Shown: in pieces, positions 46,536-55,462 of the stretch
How the letters are laid out: each line of letters starts with the position of its first letter
Position numbering within the stretch: the stretch's first letter is position 1
Assembly: GCF_003751805.1 (NCBI RefSeq)
Contig: NZ_RKHQ01000001.1
Location: 2,232,001 to 2,296,000, forward strand
Source: Salana multivorans
Lineage (GTDB): Bacteria; Actinomycetota; Actinomycetes; Actinomycetales; Beutenbergiaceae
Direction: 5' to 3'
DNA length: 64,000 nt
Made by a program: the position numbers and the translations under genes
Notes under the pieces: generated by a model
The model's input: the letters and a program-made list of their open reading frames with translations, nothing else
Told to the model about the DNA's origin: nothing
The model's database searches: none

Positions 46536-48011
46536 GTGACCGTTGACCCCGCCTCCACTGCGCCGGACGCACCGCTCGACCCACCCGACCGGACCGCCCC
46601 GGCCGCCGGGTGGGGCGTCGTGCTCGTCCACGGCGTCCGGACGTCCGCCACGATGTGGCGCCACCAGGTCGCGGCGCTCGAGGCCGCTGGCCACGCCGTC
46701 GTCGCGGTCGACCTGCCCGGTCACGGCACGCGGATGGCCGAGACCTTCACGCTCGACGCGGCCTGCGCCACCGTCGAGCAGGCCGTCCAGGGGCTGCGGG
46801 CGTCCGGCGCGCGCCGCGTCGCCGTCGTCGGTCTCTCGCTCGGCGGCTACCTCACCCTGCGCTGGGCCGCGCGCACGGCGACGCCGCCGGACGCGCTCGT
46901 CGTGTCCTCGTGCACCGCCCGCCCGGGCGGGCTCGGGAACCGTGGGTTCGTCGGCATCACGCACGCGTTCCGCGCACTGCCCGGTGATGGTGCCGCGCGC
47001 GTGAGCGAGCCGTGGGCCCGCGCCTTCGTCGGCGCCGCGGGCGCCGACGACATCGTCCGCGGCGGCGTCGGCGTCGACGGCCAGCTCGCCGCGCTGCGCG
47101 CCATGGTCGAGGCGACGCCGCTCGAGGACCTGCGGGTCGTCGTCGGGCGGGGGATCCCCGTGACCTTCGTGACGGGGGAGTGGGACCACTTCCGGCTCGA
47201 CGAGGCCGCCTTCCGGCGCGCGGGTCGTGAGGCGGCGGACAGCTCCGGCACGCGGCCGCCGCGCTGGGTGCTCGTCCGACGCGCGCACCACCTCGTCTCG
47301 CTGCACCGGCCGCGCGCCTACACCCGGGCGCTGCTCGACACGCTCGATCGCGCGGAGCGGCTGGTCGCCCGGCCGTCCGACCTGACCGCGCCCGTCGCCG
47401 ACCCGGCGTGGGACCGGGTCCGCACCGACTACGCCGAGGCCGTCGCGTGGTGGCTCGACGTCGTCGCGCGGGTCGGGGACCGCTGGGCCGACCCGGGGCT
47501 CGGGGAGTGGGACGTCCGCGCGCTCGTCGGGCACACCTCCCGCTCGCTGGTGACGGTCGAGGAGTACCTCGCCGCGCCGGCCGACGCGATCGCCGTCGCG
47601 GACGCCCCCGGCTACGTGGAGGCGACCCGCGCCATGCTCGGCGGCCCCGGGGTCACCGAGCGCGGCATCGCGGCCGGTGCGGCGCTCGGAGACGAGCCCG
47701 AGGCGGCCCTGCGCGAGCTGGCCGCGCGGGTCCTTGGCCTCGTGGACGCCCGGACCGGCGCCGAGCCGGTCACGACGCTCGCGGGCGGGATGCGGCTCGT
47801 GGACTACCTGCCGACGCGCACCCTGGAGCTCGTCGTGCACGGCTGTGACCTGGCGACCGTGCTGGGGCTCGACGCGCGACCGCCGACGGGCCCGGCGAGC
47901 GCCACGCTGACGACGCTCGCGACGCTGGCGGTGCGCGGGGACCGCTCGGCGCCCGTGATCCTCGCGCTCACGGGCCGCGACCCGCTGCCGCCCGGGTTCA
48001 CGCTCCTGTAG
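46536..48011 (+). CDS. alpha/beta hydrolase fused to MDMPI/DinB-like domain
   Basis: 491 residues from GTG 46536 (GGGGGAGG upstream). Residues 25-270: alpha/beta-hydrolase with oxyanion region VHGVRTSATMW, nucleophile S101 in GLSLGGY, an acid in GEWDHF (about 213) and a candidate His in RRAHHLVSLH (about 246-252). Residues 285-491: a mycothiol-dependent maleylpyruvate-isomerase N-like/DinB domain (W..PGLGEWDVRALVGHT). Both domains are common alone in actinobacteria; the fusion is less usual. Substrate unknown. Confidence 0.85.
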   Translation: MTVDPASTAPDAPLDPPDRTAPAAGWGVVLVHGVRTSATMWRHQVAALEAAGHAVVAVDLPGHGTRMAETFTLDAACATVEQAVQGLRASGARRVAVVGLSLGGYLTLRWAARTATPPDALVVSSCTARPGGLGNRGFVGITHAFRALPGDGAARVSEPWARAFVGAAGADDIVRGGVGVDGQLAALRAMVEATPLEDLRVVVGRGIPVTFVTGEWDHFRLDEAAFRRAGREAADSSGTRPPRWVLVRRAHHLVSLHRPRAYTRALLDTLDRAERLVARPSDLTAPVADPAWDRVRTDYAEAVAWWLDVVARVGDRWADPGLGEWDVRALVGHTSRSLVTVEEYLAAPADAIAVADAPGYVEATRAMLGGPGVTERGIAAGAALGDEPEAALRELAARVLGLVDARTGAEPVTTLAGGMRLVDYLPTRTLELVVHGCDLATVLGLDARPPTGPASATLTTLATLAVRGDRSAPVILALTGRDPLPPGFTLL

Positions 48012-48034
48012 CCGGGGCGCCCGGGTGCCCCGGC
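48011..48034. terminator. short hairpin between convergent genes
   Basis: 8-bp stem (48011-48018/48027-48034) that overlaps the end of the hydrolase stop codon; a plausible but weak terminator. Confidence 0.35.
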
Positions 48035-48081
48035 CGAGCCGGGGCCTCCGGCGACGACCGGCCTGGAAGGTCAGGCGAAGG

Positions 48082-48837
48082 TCAGGCGCGGGGGAGGCTC
48101 CACACGCGGACGCCGCCGAGCAGCGCCGCCGAGTTGGGGATGATCGTGACCGGCCCGAGCCGGGCGAGCGTGCTCGCCACCACGCGCTGGCCGTTGCCGC
48201 CGCCGAGGTAGAGCCGGTCCCACCGCACGACGGGGTGCAGGGAGTCGATCGCGCGCCGCACGCGCCGGGACCAGTGGGAGTCGCCCAGCCGGAGCCGCTC
48301 GTGCTCCCCGAGGTAGCCGTCGTACGTCAGCCCCCAGCGGACCTGCGCGTGCGACAGCTCGAGGTGCGGTGCGAGGGCGCCGTCGTCGAACAGCGCGCTG
48401 CCGAGCCCGGTGCCGAGCGTGAGGACGAGCTCGCACCCGATACCGTCGACGACCCCGGCCCCGTGCACCTCGGCGTCGTTGAGCACGACGGCGGGCAGGC
48501 CGAGCCGCGCCCGGATCGCCGCGGCCATGTCGAACCCCTGCCAGGCCTTCTCGAGCTCGGGAAGCTGTCGCGTCCGCGGACCCGACCGGGTGATGTAGTG
48601 CGGGGTGTGGACGACGACGCCGTGCCGGATCATCCCGGGCATCCCGACGGTCGCGCGGTCGGCCTCGGGAAGCTCGTCGGCGATCCCGGCGATGAGCCCG
48701 AGGAGCCGCTCCGGCGGGAGGGGGTACGGCGTCGGTCGCCGGACGGGCGGGGCCAGGAGCGTGCCGGACGTGTCGAGCACGCAGCCCTTGATGCCGCCGC
48801 CACCGCAGTCGATGGACAGGGTGCGGGCGCCGGGCAT
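48082..48837 (-). CDS. ROK-family glucokinase, polyphosphate glucokinase-like
   Basis: 251 residues. ATP/phosphate loop [11 protein letters not shown] (D10), catalytic D121 in [10 protein letters not shown], and [12 protein letters not shown] (139-150), typical of actinobacterial PpgK enzymes that use polyphosphate or ATP to phosphorylate glucose. The ROK zinc-cysteine motif is absent, as in PpgK. The middle sequence differs from well-known PpgK, so other ROK sugar kinases are possible. It diverges from truA. Confidence 0.78.
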   Translation of the reverse strand: MPGARTLSIDCGGGGIKGCVLDTSGTLLAPPVRRPTPYPLPPERLLGLIAGIADELPEADRATVGMPGMIRHGVVVHTPHYITRSGPRTRQLPELEKAWQGFDMAAAIRARLGLPAVVLNDAEVHGAGVVDGIGCELVLTLGTGLGSALFDDGALAPHLELSHAQVRWGLTYDGYLGEHERLRLGDSHWSRRVRRAIDSLHPVVRWDRLYLGGGNGQRVVASTLARLGPVTIIPNSAALLGGVRVWSLPRA

Positions 48838-48884
48838 GGGTCGAGACTACTGAAGGGGCGCGAGGGTCGGTTACGTTCGCCTGT

Positions 48885-49721
48885 GTGAACGACTCGCTGC
48901 GCGTCCGCCTCGACCTCGCCTACGACGGGACCGGCTTCAGCGGCTGGGCGACGCAGCCCGGGCTGCGGACCGTCCAGGGCGTCCTGGAGGACGCCATCGC
49001 GACGGTCCTGCGCTCGCCGGCCCGGCTCACGGTCGCGGGGCGGACCGACGCCGGCGTGCACGCGCGGGGCCAGGTGGCCCATCTCGACCTCCCCGCCGAC
49101 GCGTGGGCCGCCCTCCCGGGGCGCGCGGTCGACCGCGACCCCGGCGACGCGCTGTGCGCCCGCCTGGCCGGGGTGCTGCCGCCGGACGTCGTGGTGCGCC
49201 GGGCCGCGCTCGCCCCCGCGGGGTTCGACGCCCGGTTCGCCGCGGTGTGGCGTCGCTACGCCTACCGGATCGACGACTCGCGAGCCCCCGACCCGCTGAC
49301 GCGCGCCTGGGTGCTGCGGCACCGCCGGGTGCTCGACGTCGGCGCCATGGACCGCGCGGGCGCCGAGCTCGTCGGGCAGCACGACTTCCTCGCCTACTGC
49401 AAGCCGCGGGAGGGGGCCACGACGATCCGCACCCTCCAGCTGCTCCGCGTGACGCGCGAGCAGGGGCTCGTCGTCGTCGACGTGCGGGCCGACGCGTTCT
49501 GCCACTCGATGGTGCGCTCGCTCGTCGGGGCGCTGCTCGCGGTGGGGGAGGGCCGGCGCCCCGAGGACTGGCCGGCCCGGGTGCTCGCCGCGGTCAGTCG
49601 TGACCCGGGCGTCGCGGTCGCGCCGCCGCAGGGGCTCGTCCTCGAGGAGGTCGGCTACCCGGCGGACGACGAGCTCGCCGAGCGCGCGCGGGTCGCCCGG
49701 GCGGTGCGGACGCTGGACTGA
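48885..49721 (+). CDS. truA: tRNA pseudouridine(38-40) synthase TruA
   Basis: 278 residues from GTG 48885. [18 protein letters not shown] start and catalytic D55 in [10 protein letters not shown]. Modifies uridines in the anticodon stem. A 19-residue insert (RAVDRDPGD) and a long C-terminus are seen. Its 45-base divergent gap with the kinase holds both promoters. Confidence 0.95.
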   Translation: MNDSLRVRLDLAYDGTGFSGWATQPGLRTVQGVLEDAIATVLRSPARLTVAGRTDAGVHARGQVAHLDLPADAWAALPGRAVDRDPGDALCARLAGVLPPDVVVRRAALAPAGFDARFAAVWRRYAYRIDDSRAPDPLTRAWVLRHRRVLDVGAMDRAGAELVGQHDFLAYCKPREGATTIRTLQLLRVTREQGLVVVDVRADAFCHSMVRSLVGALLAVGEGRRPEDWPARVLAAVSRDPGVAVAPPQGLVLEEVGYPADDELAERARVARAVRTLD

Positions 49722-49806
49722 GGACGGCCCGCTGACGCCGGCCGGCTGACGACGGCGGGAGACGTCCCGTCGGCGTCGGCTCGCGACCCCGGCGAGCGTG
49801 ATCGGG

Positions 49807-50274
49807 CTAGACCGACCCGTCGTCCTCGAAGTCGGGCTCGACGCCCTCGGCCTCGAGCCGCTCGATGTTCTGGAGCTCCTCGAGCGAGATCGTGTGGACG
49901 GCCGCCTCCTCGGCGCTCGCGGCGCCGCCGGCGACCCCGACGTCGCGCGCGAACGAGTCCTGGGAGAACGAACCCTCGGTGACGCCCTCGATCCGGCCGG
50001 AGCGGTCCATCTCCTGCCCGCGGCTGGACGCGACCCACACGTCGGGCAGCTCCTGGGCCAGTCGCAGGTCCAGCGGCTCGCCGAGCTCCTCCTCCAGTGC
50101 CGTCTCGCCCCAGCGGGAGCGCCGGTCCTCGTCGGGAGGGATGAACCCCTCGTCGAGGGAGTCGTCGACGCGCGACTGCTCGAGGGTGTCCTCGGGCTGG
50201 AGCTGGTCCTCGATGTCGTCGAAGTCGTCGAAGCTCTCCGGGTCGACACCGTTGCCGAACTGGTTCTCGCTCAT
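49807..50274 (-). CDS. DUF5709 family acidic protein
   Basis: 155 residues from ATG 50274. Strongly acidic, with the DUF5709 signature (DQLQPEDTLEQSRVDDSLDEGFIPPDE in two halves) near 22-55 and IEGVTEGSFSQDSFARDVG. Predicted disordered and cytoplasmic; function unknown. Conserved in actinobacteria. The opposite-strand rplM promoter lies behind it. Confidence 0.85.
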   Translation of the reverse strand: MSENQFGNGVDPESFDDFDDIEDQLQPEDTLEQSRVDDSLDEGFIPPDEDRRSRWGETALEEELGEPLDLRLAQELPDVWVASSRGQEMDRSGRIEGVTEGSFSQDSFARDVGVAGGAASAEEAAVHTISLEELQNIERLEAEGVEPDFEDDGSV

Positions 50275-50359
50275 GTCACCATGAAAGCACCTTCGCGGCG
50301 AGGAGTCGCGGGTGTGACGCATCTCCCGCCGCCGTCCGGTCCCGATCGGCCACGAGGTT

Positions 50360-50388
50360 TTGACCCCGGGCGCTCGGCGGGCTACTCT
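50360..50388 (+). promoter_or_regulatory. rplM-rpsI promoter
   Basis: TTGACC (50360-50365), 17-bp spacer, TACTCT (50383-50388). It gives a long leader of about 255 bases before rplM. Confidence 0.85.
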
Positions 50389-50394
50389 GGATCG

Positions 50395-50640
50395 TCGTTG
50401 TGTTCTCCTCTGCCTACCGGCGGACAGCACGGCCGGCCTCGGAGCTCCCACTCTCCCAGAGGTAGGCCACGTTCGCCGAGGGTGGATCCGAGCAGCGCTG
50501 ACGGTTGAGGGGTTTCCCCCGTCCGCGCACGCCGGGCCCAGATGGGGCACACGCAGCTACCACCCGGCCCGGCCGGTCCGGAGCGCCCAGGGCAGCAGCC
50601 CGCCGGCTCCCGGCCCGAGCGGGCCCTGCACCGAAACGAA
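50395..50640 (+). ncRNA. candidate L13-operon leader
   Basis: A long-range 7-bp pairing of GCCTACC (50412-50418) with GGTAGGC (50461-50467) encloses GC stems; ribosomal-protein leaders upstream of rplM are known in other bacteria. Identity here is inferred only. Confidence 0.4.
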
Positions 50641-50650
50641 GGCTACGACT

Positions 50651-51094
50651 GTGCGTACGTTCACCCCGAAGCCGTCCGACGTCGACCGCACCTGGTACGT
50701 CGTGGACGCGACCGATGTCGTCCTGGGGCGGCTCGCGAGCCACGTGGCGTCCCTGCTGCGCGGCAAGCACAAGGCAACCTTTGCCGCCCACGTCGACACC
50801 GGTGACTTCGTCATCGTCGTGAACGCCGACAAGGTGGCGCTCACGGGCGCCAAGGCAGAGAAGAAGATGGCCTACCGCCACTCGGGCTACCCGGGCGGGC
50901 TCAAGGCCACCGTCTACTCCGAGCTCCTGGAGAAGAACCCGGAGCGGGCCGTCGAGAAGGCGATCGCGGGCATGCTCCCGAAGACGTCCCTCGGCCGCCA
51001 GCAGCTGCGCAAGCTCAAGGTGTACCGGGGCGCCGAGCACCCGCACGCCGCGCAGCAGCCCCAGCCCTACGAGCTGACCCAGGTGGCGCAGTAG
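50651..51094 (+). CDS. rplM: 50S ribosomal protein L13
   Basis: 147 residues from GTG 50651. [20 protein letters not shown] start and [17 protein letters not shown] core. An early-assembly 50S protein. It forms the L13-S9 pair with rpsI. Confidence 0.97.
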   Translation: MRTFTPKPSDVDRTWYVVDATDVVLGRLASHVASLLRGKHKATFAAHVDTGDFVIVVNADKVALTGAKAEKKMAYRHSGYPGGLKATVYSELLEKNPERAVEKAIAGMLPKTSLGRQQLRKLKVYRGAEHPHAAQQPQPYELTQVAQ

Positions 51095-51149
51095 TCGCCC
51101 CGGCGGCTGCGCAGCCCCACCCTGGCGAACATCGATATCAAGGAGAATC

Positions 51150-51635
51150 GTGGCTCAGCCTCTGACTGACGAGCTGGACGAGAACGTCCCCGCCAGCTAC
51201 ACCACCGAGACGCCCACGACGGTCGCCGACCGCGGGGAGTCCATCATCGCCGCGGGTCAGGCCGTCGGGCGCCGCAAGGAGGCCGTCGCTCGCGTCCGCC
51301 TCGTCCCCGGCACCGGCTCGTGGACCATCAACGGCCGCACGCTCGAGGACTACTTCCCGAACAAGCTGCACCAGCAGCTCGTCAGCTCGCCGTTCACGCT
51401 GCTCGGCCTCGAGGGCCGGTTCGACGTGGTCGCTCGCGTCGACGGCGGCGGCACGTCCGGTCAGGCCGGCGCGCTGCGTCTCGGCATCGCCCGGGCGCTG
51501 AACGCGATCGACACCGAGTCGAACCGTCCGACGCTCAAGAAGGCCGGCTTCCTCACGCGCGACGCCCGCGTCACTGAGCGCAAGAAGGCCGGTCTCAAGA
51601 AGGCCCGCAAGGCGCCTCAGTACTCGAAGCGCTGA
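51150..51635 (+). CDS. rpsI: 30S ribosomal protein S9
   Basis: 161 residues from GTG 51150, with AAGGAGAA upstream. Core from about 40 ([17 protein letters not shown]) to the conserved basic end [12 protein letters not shown] whose last residue reaches P-site tRNA. The first 35 residues are an actinobacterial extension. glmM follows closely. Confidence 0.97.
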   Translation: MAQPLTDELDENVPASYTTETPTTVADRGESIIAAGQAVGRRKEAVARVRLVPGTGSWTINGRTLEDYFPNKLHQQLVSSPFTLLGLEGRFDVVARVDGGGTSGQAGALRLGIARALNAIDTESNRPTLKKAGFLTRDARVTERKKAGLKKARKAPQYSKR

Positions 51636-51649
51636 CCCGCTTGGGCTCC

Positions 51650-53020
51650 GTGTCGAGGATCTTCGGAACCGACGGGGTCCGAGGACTCGCCAACCGCGAC
51701 GTCACGCCCGAGCTCGCGCTCGGGCTGGGCGTCGCGGCTGCGCGTGTGCTCAGCTCCCACCGCGACGGTGCGGTCGGGAGCGACCCCCACGCGCACCCGC
51801 ACCGTCCGCGTGCGGTCATCGGCCGCGACGGCCGGGCCTCGGGCGAGTTCCTGTCCGCCGCGCTCGTCGCCGGCCTCGCGTCGGCTGGGATCGACGTCGT
51901 CGACCTCGGGCTGCTGCCGACGCCGGCCATCGCCTACCTGACGGCCCTGCGCGACACCGACCTCGGTGTCGTCGTCTCCGCCTCGCACAACCCGATGGCG
52001 GACAACGGCATCAAGTTCCTCTCCCGCGGCGGCCACAAGCTGCCCGACGACCTCGAGGACGAGATCACCGAGCTGCTGCACGCCGAGTGGGACCGGCCCG
52101 TCGGTCCCGCCGTCGGGCGCTACAGCCGCGACTCCGGCCGCGCGGCCGACGACTACGTCGACCACCTCCTCGGCACGATCGACGCGGACCTGTCGGGCCT
52201 GCGGATCGCGCTCGACTGCGCCAACGGCGCGGCCAGCGAGGTCGGCCCGCGCGCGCTGCGCGAGGCGGGAGCCGACGTCGTCGTCATCAACGCGTCGCCG
52301 GACGGTCGCAACATCAACGAGAAGTGCGGCTCGACGCACCCCGAGCAGCTCCAGGCGACCGTCGTGGCGTCCGAGGCCGATCTCGGCTTCGCGTTCGACG
52401 GCGACGCCGACCGCTGCCTCGCGGTCGACGCGACGGGCCGGCTCGTCGACGGCGACCAGCTCATGGGCCTCATGGCCCGCGCCCTCAAGCGTGAGGGCCG
52501 GCTGGTCAAGGACACGCTCGTCGTCACCGTCATGAGCAACCTCGGGCTGCTCCTCGCCATGCGCGACGCCGGCATCGTCACCGAGCAGACCGGCGTCGGG
52601 GACCGCTACGTCCTCGAGCGGATGCGCGAGGGCGGTTTCATCCTCGGCGGCGAGCAGTCGGGACACATCATCCTGTCCGACCACGCGACGACGGGCGACG
52701 GGGTGCTCACCGCGCTCCAGGTGTCGGCGCAGGTCGCGACGCAGGGTCCGCTCGCCGAGCTCGTGTCGTTCGTGAAGCGGCTGCCGCAGGTGCTCGTCAA
52801 CGTCTCCGGCGTCGATCGCACCCGGGCCGCGACGGACGAGGCGCTCGCCGACGCCGTGCGGGCCGCCGAGGCCGAGCTGGGCGAGACCGGCCGCGTCCTG
52901 CTGCGCCCCTCCGGCACCGAGCCGCTCGTGCGGGTCATGGTCGAGGCGGACACGTCCGAGCGCGCCTCGACGACCGCGGAGCGCCTCGCCGAGGTCGTCC
53001 GGGAGCGGCTGAGCCTCTAG
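51650..53020 (+). CDS. glmM: phosphoglucosamine mutase
   Basis: 456 residues from GTG 51650 ([11 protein letters not shown] is the family start; TTG 51641 in frame is an alternative). Phosphoserine S112 in [13 protein letters not shown], metal loop DGDADRC, sugar loop GGEQSGH and C-terminal [12 protein letters not shown]. Converts GlcN-6-P to GlcN-1-P for UDP-GlcNAc and peptidoglycan. Linked in function to glmS at 55463. Confidence 0.96.
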   Translation: MSRIFGTDGVRGLANRDVTPELALGLGVAAARVLSSHRDGAVGSDPHAHPHRPRAVIGRDGRASGEFLSAALVAGLASAGIDVVDLGLLPTPAIAYLTALRDTDLGVVVSASHNPMADNGIKFLSRGGHKLPDDLEDEITELLHAEWDRPVGPAVGRYSRDSGRAADDYVDHLLGTIDADLSGLRIALDCANGAASEVGPRALREAGADVVVINASPDGRNINEKCGSTHPEQLQATVVASEADLGFAFDGDADRCLAVDATGRLVDGDQLMGLMARALKREGRLVKDTLVVTVMSNLGLLLAMRDAGIVTEQTGVGDRYVLERMREGGFILGGEQSGHIILSDHATTGDGVLTALQVSAQVATQGPLAELVSFVKRLPQVLVNVSGVDRTRAATDEALADAVRAAEAELGETGRVLLRPSGTEPLVRVMVEADTSERASTTAERLAEVVRERLSL

Positions 53021-53206
53021 CCGCGCCTCGCCGCGTCGACCGGCCGGACCGGACCGGCGGCGGCGGACGGCTGCCTCGGGGCGATCCCTGACCGCGGACG
53101 GACGTGGGATCATCCTCCCGGGCGACGCGTGGCCGGCCGACGTGGGGGAGCGTGGTGCTCGGCCGCGTCCGCGGTCGCCGATCCCCGTGTCGAGAGCTGG
53201 AGCCCC

Positions 53207-53944
53207 GTGAACCCGATCGCCGCGTTCCAGGACGTCATCGACGGGATCCAGGACCTCGTCGTCGGCGCGGCCGACGAGTGGTGGGTGCTCGCCCTCCTCT
53301 ACGCCTTCTGCACCATCGACGGCTTCTTCCCGCCGATCCCGAGCGAGTCGATCGTCATCGCGCTCGCCGCGCTGGCCGTGCACGCCCAGACCGTCCCGCT
53401 GTGGCTGATCTTCCTCATCGCGGCCGCCGGCGCGCTCACGGGCGACCTCATCGCCTTCGGCATCGGCCGCCGCATCCCGGTCCGGACGGCGCGGCTGTTC
53501 CGCTCCGAGCGCGGGCAGGCCATGCTCGACTGGGCCGAGACGAGGCTCGCCCGCAGCGGCGGCTCCTTCATCCTCTCGGCGCGCTACGTCCCCGTCGGCC
53601 GCGTCGCCGTCAACATGACGGCTGGCGCCGTCGGCTTCCCGCTGCGGCGGTTCCTGCTCTTCGACGCCCTCGCCTCGCTCCTGTGGGCCGGGTTCGGCAT
53701 CGTCATCGGCACCGTGGCCGGCCGCCTGCTCGGGGACCGGCCGCTCGTCTCGATGGGCGTCGGCATCCTCGTCGGGATCGGGCTCGGCTGGGTGATCGAC
53801 CGGGTGCTCGCACGACTCGGGCTCGGCGGGGCCGAGCTGGAGCGTCCCGCCGCGCGCGGCGACGACTCGCGGGACGGCGAGCCCGGTGCGCGACCCGACG
53901 CCGTCCCCGAGCCGGTCGACGGCGGCGAGGAGGCTAGGGGTTGA
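53207..53944 (+). CDS. DedA-family membrane protein
   Basis: 245 residues from GTG 53207 (GGAG upstream). VTT/SNARE-associated fold: FFPPIPSESIVIALAALA, a GDLIAFGIGRR loop and RYVPVGRVAVNMTAGAVGF near the conserved arginine. Five or so membrane segments; a hydrophilic tail at 215-245. DedA proteins are thought to flip polyprenyl or glycerolipids. The end overlaps the VOC gene by 11 bases on the opposite strand. Confidence 0.9.
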   Translation: MNPIAAFQDVIDGIQDLVVGAADEWWVLALLYAFCTIDGFFPPIPSESIVIALAALAVHAQTVPLWLIFLIAAAGALTGDLIAFGIGRRIPVRTARLFRSERGQAMLDWAETRLARSGGSFILSARYVPVGRVAVNMTAGAVGFPLRRFLLFDALASLLWAGFGIVIGTVAGRLLGDRPLVSMGVGILVGIGLGWVIDRVLARLGLGGAELERPAARGDDSRDGEPGARPDAVPEPVDGGEEARG

Positions 53945-54302
53945 CCCAGCAGAGGCAGAACGGGTGGCCGGCCGGGTCGGCGTAGACCTGGAAGTCGTCC
54001 GGCCCGCCGTCGCCGGCGCTCTGGAGCAGGCGCGCCCCCAGCTCCATGACGCGGGCGTGCGCCTCGTCGATGTCCTCGACCCACAGGTCGAGGTGGACCT
54101 GCTGCTTCGGCTCGCCGTCCGGCCAGTCGGGGGGCACGTGGTCGGGGGCGAGCTGCACCCCGATCCGGGGCTGTCCGTCGACCATCACCATGTGCCAGTC
54201 GTCGTCGGCGTCCACGACGCCGCCCAGCACGCCGGCCCAGAACGCGCTCTCGCTCTCGAGGTCGGCGGCGTCGAACGCGACCACCTGCCAGCGGATCTTC
54301 AT
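53934..54302 (-). CDS. VOC-superfamily (glyoxalase/bleomycin-resistance-like) protein
   Basis: 122 residues, one betaalphabetabetabeta pair. Starts WQVVAFDAADLESESAFWAGVLGG and ends VYADPAGHPFCLCWV, as in actinobacterial VOC proteins of unknown substrate. No enzymatic role proven. Confidence 0.85.
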   Translation of the reverse strand: MKIRWQVVAFDAADLESESAFWAGVLGGVVDADDDWHMVMVDGQPRIGVQLAPDHVPPDWPDGEPKQQVHLDLWVEDIDEAHARVMELGARLLQSAGDGGPDDFQVYADPAGHPFCLCWVNP

Positions 54303-54354
54303 CGTCCGAGCATCGCAGCGACCGGCCCCGGGGGCAATGCCCCGGGGCGATCTC

Positions 54355-55353
54355 CTAGAGCTTGCGCAGCAGCACCTGCTGGATACGGTGCTGCTCGTCC
54401 TTGGTCATGACGAGGGTGGCGCGCGAGCGGGTCGGGGAGATGTTCTCCTCGAGGTTCGGCGCGTTGATCCGCCGCCAGATGTCCCGCGCGGTGCGCTCGG
54501 CGTCCGCGTCGTCCAGGTCGGCGTAGCGCCGGAAGTAGGAGTCCGGGTGGGAGAACGCCGTCTGGCGCAGGCGGAGGAACCGCTCGACGTACCAGCGCTC
54601 GATGTCGGCCGTCGCCGCGTCGACGTAGATCGAGAAGTCGAAGAAGTCCGACACGGCGAGCGACGTCCCGCCCGGAGGGGCCGGCTGGAGCACGTTGAGG
54701 CCCTCGACGACGAGCACGTCCGGCCGGTTCACGGTCACGCTCGCGCCGGGCACCACGTCGTAGGTGAGGTGGTCGTAGACCGGGGCCTCGACGTGCTCCG
54801 CCCCCGACTTCACGTCGGTGAGGAAGCGCAGCAGGGCGCGGCGGTCGTAGGACTCGGGGAACCCCTTGCGCTCCATCAGCCCGCGGCGGCGCAGCTCGGC
54901 GTTCGGGAGCAGGAACCCGTCCGTCGTCACCAGCTCGACGTGCGGCGTCTCCGCCCAGCGGCGCAGCATCTCGACCAGGACGCGGGCCGTCGTCGACTTC
55001 CCGACCGCGACCGACCCGGCGATGCCGATGACGAACGGCGTGCGCGAGCTGCGGCCGCCGAGGAAGGTGTCGGTCGCCCGGTGGACGGACGCGATGCCCT
55101 CGACGTAGAGGCCGAGCAGGCGGGACAGCGGCCGGTAGACCTCGTCGACCTCGGCCAGGTCGATCGGGTCGGACAGGCTGCGCAGGCGGACGATGTCGGC
55201 GTCGCCCAGCGGCAGCGGCGTCGAGGCCGACAGCCGGCTCCAGTCCGCGCGGGAGAGCTCGACGAACGGGGTGAGACTCGGCGCGGCGGCCTCGGCGCCC
55301 CCGGTGCCTCCCCGCGCGTCGAGGTCGTGCGCACCCTGCTCCTGCGTCGTCAC
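54355..55353 (-). CDS. coaA: type I pantothenate kinase
   Basis: 332 residues from GTG 55353; a GTG at 55389 in frame gives 12 more residues. P-loop [12 protein letters not shown] at 110-121, TDGFLLPN and [16 protein letters not shown] are typical. It phosphorylates pantothenate, the first step to coenzyme A. The first 30 residues are an Ala/Gly-rich extension. It diverges from glmS. Confidence 0.95.
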   Translation of the reverse strand: MTTQEQGAHDLDARGGTGGAEAAAPSLTPFVELSRADWSRLSASTPLPLGDADIVRLRSLSDPIDLAEVDEVYRPLSRLLGLYVEGIASVHRATDTFLGGRSSRTPFVIGIAGSVAVGKSTTARVLVEMLRRWAETPHVELVTTDGFLLPNAELRRRGLMERKGFPESYDRRALLRFLTDVKSGAEHVEAPVYDHLTYDVVPGASVTVNRPDVLVVEGLNVLQPAPPGGTSLAVSDFFDFSIYVDAATADIERWYVERFLRLRQTAFSHPDSYFRRYADLDDADAERTARDIWRRINAPNLEENISPTRSRATLVMTKDEQHRIQQVLLRKL

Positions 55354-55462
55354 CGGGACAGTCTGGCCTACCGGCGGCGTTACGCGCACAGCGAGACCGG
55401 TGCGACGAGGCTCACGGGCGGGTCAGCCGGCGACGCGGGTCGCGGCCGATATCGTGGTGCCC

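Noticed and set aside
55193..55462. Upstream extension of glmS
   Set aside because: The amidotransferase must begin with Met-Cys; ATG 55463 gives exactly MCGIVGYVG, and the extension overlaps coaA on the other strand.
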